Positions 59,790 through 64,000 of a stretch of 64,000 bases of DNA are shown piece by piece. Source of the DNA: Bacillus sp. SORGH_AS_0510 (lineage in GTDB: Bacteria; Bacillota; Bacilli; Bacillales; Cytobacillaceae); assembly GCF_030818775.1 (NCBI RefSeq), contig NZ_JAUTAU010000001.1:1740001-1804000 (forward strand), read 5' to 3'. The notes under the pieces were generated by a model, which did no database searches, was not told the origin of the DNA, and worked only from the letters and a program-made list of their open reading frames with translations. Position numbers and translations under genes: made by a program. Each line of letters begins with the position of its first letter. The stretch's first letter is position 1.

Positions 59790-62426
59790 ATGAAAAATTT
59801 AACTGGTGCACAAATTCGTTCAATGTTTTTACAATTTTTCAAAGAAGAAAAAGGTCACACAGTTGAGCCAAGCGCATCGCTTGTTCCACATGATGATCCA
59901 TCATTATTATGGATAAACAGTGGGGTAGCAACACTGAAAAAATATTTTGATGGTCGTGTGGTCCCTGAGAACCCAAGAATCACAAATGCACAAAAGTCTA
60001 TCCGTACAAATGACATTGAGAATGTAGGGAAAACAGCCCGTCACCATACATTCTTTGAAATGCTTGGTAACTTTTCTATTGGAGAGTACTTTAAAGAGGA
60101 AGCAATTGAGTGGGCATGGGAATTCTTAACCGATAAAAAATGGATGGGATTTGACCCTGAACTATTATCAGTTACTGTGCATCCAGAAGATAATGAAGCA
60201 TATGAAATTTGGAATAAAACAATTGGCGTTCCAGAAGAACGTATCATTCGATTGGAAGGGAATTTCTGGGATATTGGTGAGGGACCTAGTGGACCGAATA
60301 CTGAGATTTTCTATGACCGTGGTCCAGAGTATGGAAATAACCCGAATGATCCAGAGCTATATCCAGGTGGAGAAAACGAGCGTTATCTAGAAGTTTGGAA
60401 CTTAGTCTTTTCACAGTTTAATCATAATCCTGATGGTACATATACACCACTGCCAAAGAAAAATATTGATACAGGGATGGGACTAGAACGGATGGCATCT
60501 GTTGTTCAAAATGTTCCAACTAACTTTGACACAGATCTTTTTATCCCGATTATTCGTGCAACCGAAGAAATCTCTGGTGAAAAATATGGTGTAAATAAAG
60601 AAACAGATGTAGCCTTCAAGGTTATCGCTGACCATATTCGTACCGTTGCTTTCGCTGTCGGTGATGGCGCACTGCCATCCAATGAAGGACGTGGTTATGT
60701 ACTTCGCCGTCTCCTTCGACGTGCAGTCCGCTATGCAAAGCAAATTAATATCAATCGCCCATTCATGTATGAACTTGTTCCAGTTGTTGGTGAAATCATG
60801 AATGACTTCTATCCAGAGGTCAAGGAAAAAACTGAGTTCATCCAAAAAGTGATTAAGAACGAAGAAGAACGATTCCACGAAACACTTCATGATGGTTTAG
60901 CTATCCTTGCTAGCGTAATCAAGAAAGAAAAAGAAAAGGGTAGTAACACTATCTCGGGTGCAGATGTTTTCCGTCTATATGATACGTACGGTTTCCCAGT
61001 TGAACTCACAGAGGAATATGCGGAAGAAGAAGGTATGAAGGTCGATCATGAAGGTTTTGAAGTAGAAATGGAACAGCAGCGAGAGCGTGCGCGTGCAGCT
61101 CGTCATGATGTTGATTCCATGCAAGTACAAAGCGGAGTTCTAAGAGATGTGAAAGTAGAAAGTCAGTTTGTAGGTTACGATCAGCTTGAAACAAGTTCTG
61201 TTGTGGCTGCTATTGTGAAAAATGGTGAATTAATTCAAGAAGCTTCAGCTGGTGAGGAAGTACAGGTCATTCTTAATGTAACTCCTTTTTATGCTGAGAG
61301 TGGTGGACAGATTGCTGACCACGGTGTGATGGAAGGCGAAGGGGTATCCTTATTTGTAAAAGATGTTCAAAAGGCACCGAATGGTCAAAACCTTCATCAA
61401 GTAGTGGTAAAGAGTGGCACACTCAAAACCAATCTGCAAGTGACTGCAAAGGTAGATGCAGACAATCGGGTTAAAATTATCAAAAACCATACAGCAACTC
61501 ACTTGCTGCATCAAGCATTAAAAGATGTACTAGGCGAGCATGTTAACCAAGCAGGCTCTCTCGTTGAACCTGATCGTCTTCGCTTTGACTTCTCGCACTT
61601 TGGTCAAATTAAGCCTGATGAATTAGAGCAAATTGAAAAAATCGTCAATGAAAAAATTTGGAGAAACATCGAAGTGAATATTAGCTTAAAACCAATTGCC
61701 GAAGCAAAAGCAATGGGTGCTATGGCACTCTTCGGTGAAAAGTATGGTGAGATCGTTCGTGTTGTACAGGTAGGAGATTACAGCTTGGAACTATGCGGTG
61801 GCTGCCACGTTCCAAATACTTCTGTTATTGGATTATTCAAGATTGTTTCAGAAGGCGGAATCGGTGCTGGAACACGAAGAATTGAAGCTGTAACAGGTGA
61901 AGCTGCTTATAAATCACTGAATGAACAAGTGGGCTTATTGAAAGAAGCATCAGAAAAGTTAAAAGCTAATCCGAAGGATATCGTCACACGTATCGATAGT
62001 CTGATGAGCGAAATGAAACAGCTTCAACGTGAAAATGAGTCACTTGCAGCTAAACTTGGAAATATTGAAGCGGGTAACCTGGTTTCACTAGCAAAAGAAA
62101 TTGATGGAGTAACTGTTTTAGTTGCGAAGGTGCAGGCTGCTGAAATGAATAACCTAAGAAATATGGCGGATGATTTAAGACAGAAACTTGGGTCAGTTGT
62201 ATTAGTCTTAGGAAGTGCACACGAAGGAAAAGTGAACCTAATCGCAGCAGTTACAAAGGATTTAATTGAAAAAGGCTACCATGCTGGAAAGTTGATTAAA
62301 GAAGTTGCTTCACGCTGCGGTGGCGGTGGCGGTGGCCGTCCAGATATGGCTCAAGCAGGAGGAAAAGATCCAGAAAAGCTAGATTCTGCACTTCAATTCG
62401 TAGATGAATGGGTAAAATCGGTTTGA
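59790..62426 (+). CDS. alaS: Alanyl-tRNA synthetase
   Basis: An 878-residue class II enzyme with all parts. The aminoacylation domain is at 1-460 ([15 protein letters not shown] and [11 protein letters not shown]). The editing domain has [11 protein letters not shown] and the zinc-ligand block CGGCHVPNT. The C-Ala DHHA1 domain is at about 735-878 and ends with the Gly-rich [18 protein letters not shown] at 59790 after AAAGGAGG; a TTG three bases earlier is also possible. Confidence 0.97.
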   Translation: MKNLTGAQIRSMFLQFFKEEKGHTVEPSASLVPHDDPSLLWINSGVATLKKYFDGRVVPENPRITNAQKSIRTNDIENVGKTARHHTFFEMLGNFSIGEYFKEEAIEWAWEFLTDKKWMGFDPELLSVTVHPEDNEAYEIWNKTIGVPEERIIRLEGNFWDIGEGPSGPNTEIFYDRGPEYGNNPNDPELYPGGENERYLEVWNLVFSQFNHNPDGTYTPLPKKNIDTGMGLERMASVVQNVPTNFDTDLFIPIIRATEEISGEKYGVNKETDVAFKVIADHIRTVAFAVGDGALPSNEGRGYVLRRLLRRAVRYAKQININRPFMYELVPVVGEIMNDFYPEVKEKTEFIQKVIKNEEERFHETLHDGLAILASVIKKEKEKGSNTISGADVFRLYDTYGFPVELTEEYAEEEGMKVDHEGFEVEMEQQRERARAARHDVDSMQVQSGVLRDVKVESQFVGYDQLETSSVVAAIVKNGELIQEASAGEEVQVILNVTPFYAESGGQIADHGVMEGEGVSLFVKDVQKAPNGQNLHQVVVKSGTLKTNLQVTAKVDADNRVKIIKNHTATHLLHQALKDVLGEHVNQAGSLVEPDRLRFDFSHFGQIKPDELEQIEKIVNEKIWRNIEVNISLKPIAEAKAMGAMALFGEKYGEIVRVVQVGDYSLELCGGCHVPNTSVIGLFKIVSEGGIGAGTRRIEAVTGEAAYKSLNEQVGLLKEASEKLKANPKDIVTRIDSLMSEMKQLQRENESLAAKLGNIEAGNLVSLAKEIDGVTVLVAKVQAAEMNNLRNMADDLRQKLGSVVLVLGSAHEGKVNLIAAVTKDLIEKGYHAGKLIKEVASRCGGGGGGRPDMAQAGGKDPEKLDSALQFVDEWVKSV

Positions 62427-62498
62427 TAATAGGACAAATTAGTGTAAAATGTAGGTAATAATACAATTCTCGTCTATAAGAAATGCGAGGTGCGTGAA

Positions 62499-62768
62499 AT
62501 GAGTTCATTTGACAAAACGATGAGATTTAATTTTCCTGAAGAGCCCTTCGAACATGATGTAAATGACGTTCTTTTTCAAGTGTATGAGGCTTTGCAGGAA
62601 AAAGGATATAATCCGATCAATCAAATAGTCGGCTACCTATTATCAGGAGATCCAGCTTATATTCCACGACATCGAGATGCTCGTAATATTATCCGCAAGC
62701 TTGAACGTGACGAAATAATTGAGGAACTAGTCAAATCCTATCTTAAACAACAACGAGAGGTTAAGTAA
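62499..62768 (+). CDS. IreB family regulatory phosphoprotein (YrzL)
   Basis: An 89-residue protein, beginning [14 protein letters not shown] and containing [21 protein letters not shown]. In Enterococcus, IreB is phosphorylated by the PASTA kinase IreK at N-terminal threonines and affects cephalosporin tolerance; the Bacillus role is less clear. Its stop overlaps the ruvX start by one base, forming the conserved yrzL-yrrK pair. Confidence 0.93.
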   Translation: MSSFDKTMRFNFPEEPFEHDVNDVLFQVYEALQEKGYNPINQIVGYLLSGDPAYIPRHRDARNIIRKLERDEIIEELVKSYLKQQREVK

Positions 62769-63184
62769 TGCGCGCAATGGGTTTAGACGTGGGCTCTAAG
62801 ACAGTCGGTATTGCCATTAGTGATGAACTGGGGTGGACTGCACAGGGTCTAACAACCCTCAAAATCAATGAGGAAAGAGAACAGTTTGGTTTTGAGGAAA
62901 TTGGTCAATTAATAAGAGAGTACCAAGTTGATACAGTTGTCATTGGGCTACCCAAGAATATGAATGGGACAATCGGACCACGCGGTGAAGCAAGTAAGCA
63001 ATTTGCTAATGAAATAGAGAGCAGATTTGATGTGCAAACGGTACTATGGGACGAGCGTTTAACAACAATGGCGGCAGAACGTGTATTGCTTGAAGCAGAT
63101 GTAAGTCGAAAAAAACGAAAGAAAGTTATCGATAAGATGGCTGCGGTGATGATTCTCCAAGGTTATCTCGATAGCAAAAACTAA
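62768..63184 (+). CDS. ruvX: Holliday junction resolvase-like RuvX (YqgF family)
   Basis: A 138-residue RNase H-fold protein. Conserved acidic motifs are [15 protein letters not shown] at the start, IGLPKNMNG in the middle and LWDERLTT near 98. Family members process the 5' end of 16S rRNA precursor in E. coli; junction resolution is an older proposal. Start overlaps the previous stop (TAATG). Confidence 0.94.
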   Translation: MRAMGLDVGSKTVGIAISDELGWTAQGLTTLKINEEREQFGFEEIGQLIREYQVDTVVIGLPKNMNGTIGPRGEASKQFANEIESRFDVQTVLWDERLTTMAAERVLLEADVSRKKRKKVIDKMAAVMILQGYLDSKN

Positions 63185-63197
63185 TGAGGTGAAAGAA

Positions 63198-63497
63198 ATG
63201 ACACACAATCATGAGCACGAAGAAGATCGTTTTATTACGTTAATAGATGAAAATGGTGACGAACAATTATTCGAAATCCTTTTCACTTTTGATTCTGATG
63301 AGTTTGAAAGATCATATGTTTTCTTCTATCCAGTAGGAGAAAATGAGGATGACGAAGAAGAAGTCGACATCCTAACATATGCGTATATCCCAACTGAAGA
63401 TGGCGGTTTTGGAGAATTAATGGAAATCGAATCAGAAGAAGAATGGGATATGGTTGAAGAAGTGTTTAACACATTCAACGAGGAAGAAGAAGAATAA
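63198..63497 (+). CDS. DUF1292 protein (YrzB)
   Basis: A 99-residue, very acidic protein with the DUF1292 core ([20 protein letters not shown] and YVFFYPVG). Family function unknown. It follows yrzL-ruvX as in most Firmicutes. ATG at 63198 is six bases after GAGGTG. A terminator follows. Confidence 0.93.
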   Translation: MTHNHEHEEDRFITLIDENGDEQLFEILFTFDSDEFERSYVFFYPVGENEDDEEEVDILTYAYIPTEDGGFGELMEIESEEEWDMVEEVFNTFNEEEEE

Positions 63498-63506
63498 GAT
63501 AGACCA

Positions 63507-63544
63507 AAGAACCAGCCAACAATTATTGGCCGGTTCTTTTTTTA
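63507..63544 (+). terminator. Intrinsic terminator after the DUF1292 gene
   Basis: AAGAACC-A-GCCAA pairs with TTGGC-CGGTTCTT around a short loop, then T7. Confidence 0.88.
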
Positions 63545-63632
63545 ATTTTTCTCCAGATAATTCTGACAAATTTATTGATAAATTGACATTTTTCTTACTA
63601 TATGCTGAAATTATTACGAAAGGGGGAAAAGA

Positions 63633-64000
63633 ATGACAACCGATGAAAAAGACCCGAAGAAAAATTTAATACGGGATAAAATGCTCGAACACCATCAGGA
63701 AGCCAAAGTTGTGAGAAAGATTGTCTCGATTATTTCAATTTTAGTGCTATTATTAATTGTTATAATTGGCGGTGGAGGATATCTATACATACAGTCAGCA
63801 TTAAAACCCGTTGACCCAGATAGTAAGAAACAAAAGACAGTTGAAATTCCAATTGGTTCGTCCGTCACTGGAATTGGAGAAAAGCTAGAATCAAAAGGAA
63901 TCATTAAAAATGCAAAGGTTTTTAAGTATTATGTAAAACTTAAAAATGAAGGCGGCTTTATGGCAGGAGAGTACCAGCTTAGTCCCTCCATGGATGTAGC
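63633..64000 (+). CDS. mltG: Endolytic murein transglycosylase MltG, N-terminal part
   Basis: Open to the window edge, 122 codons seen. A short basic cytoplasmic start is followed by one transmembrane helix (about 30-51), then the YceG/MltG LysM-like subdomain (VEIPIGSSVTGIGEKLESKG and AGEYQLSPSMD). MltG cuts nascent glycan strands. The catalytic part lies beyond the window. ATG after AAGGGGGAAAAGA. Corresponds to yrrL of B. subtilis. Confidence 0.88.
   Translation, partial: MTTDEKDPKKNLIRDKMLEHHQEAKVVRKIVSIISILVLLLIVIIGGGGYLYIQSALKPVDPDSKKQKTVEIPIGSSVTGIGEKLESKGIIKNAKVFKYYVKLKNEGGFMAGEYQLSPSMDV

Noticed and set aside
63454..63636. Frame after the DUF1292 gene
   Set aside because: It crosses the terminator and ends inside the mltG ribosome site region; no support.

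Overview
The window is chromosomal DNA of an endospore-forming Bacillaceae bacterium. Low to moderate GC, AGGAGG-type ribosome sites, frequent TTG/GTG starts, sporulation genes (spoIVFA, spoIVFB, spo0B, safA, bofC, spoVB) and T-box leaders all point to this. Gene order largely follows the Bacillus subtilis maf-radC-mreBCD to mltG(yrrL) segment. Differences such as an rng gene, an extra ABC transporter and long SafA repeats suggest a relative such as Neobacillus or Mesobacillus rather than B. subtilis; the genus is an inference.

Layout: 1-9.5 kb holds the end of maf, radC, the cell-shape genes mreBCD, the division-site genes minCD, the pro-sigma-K processing pair spoIVFA/FB, rng, and rplU-prp-rpmA, where the protease Prp trims the L27 N-terminus. 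9.7-18.5 kb holds spo0B-obg, pheB-pheA and the NAD synthesis region (niaR and nifS on minus; nadBCA on plus). 18.8-23.3 kb is a spore coat and sporulation block (safA, a CotS-like kinase, a CoxA-like lipoprotein, bofC) with an unexplained structured non-coding stretch. 23.4-31.1 kb holds ruvAB, queA-tgt-yajC, yrzE, a DUF421 gene, spoVB and a frameshifted comN. 31.2-41.7 kb holds secDF, recJ-apt, relA-dtd, a five-SH3b amidase and a small HTH-like gene. 41.7-46.5 kb is the T-box-controlled hisS-aspS operon, 6S RNA and tcdA. 46.5-51.3 kb is the least conserved part: a NERD-domain pseudogene with two frameshifts, a two-gene ABC exporter, and rarA flanked by two direct copies of a dispersed repeat. 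51.4-64 kb is cymR-iscS-mnmA, a TPR gene, recD2, yrrD and two very small genes, yrrI, T-box-controlled alaS, the yrzL-ruvX-yrzB cluster and the start of mltG.

Two dispersed non-coding repeat families (A and B, about 130 bp, three copies each, all in the same orientation) sit between genes. I see no CRISPR array, prophage, transposase, tRNA or rRNA. I found no clearly new multi-gene system. The observations most worth checking are the broken comN, a probable AUC start codon in yrzE, the structured region at 22.36-22.66 kb, the hairpin over the coxA-like ribosome site, and the repeat families.
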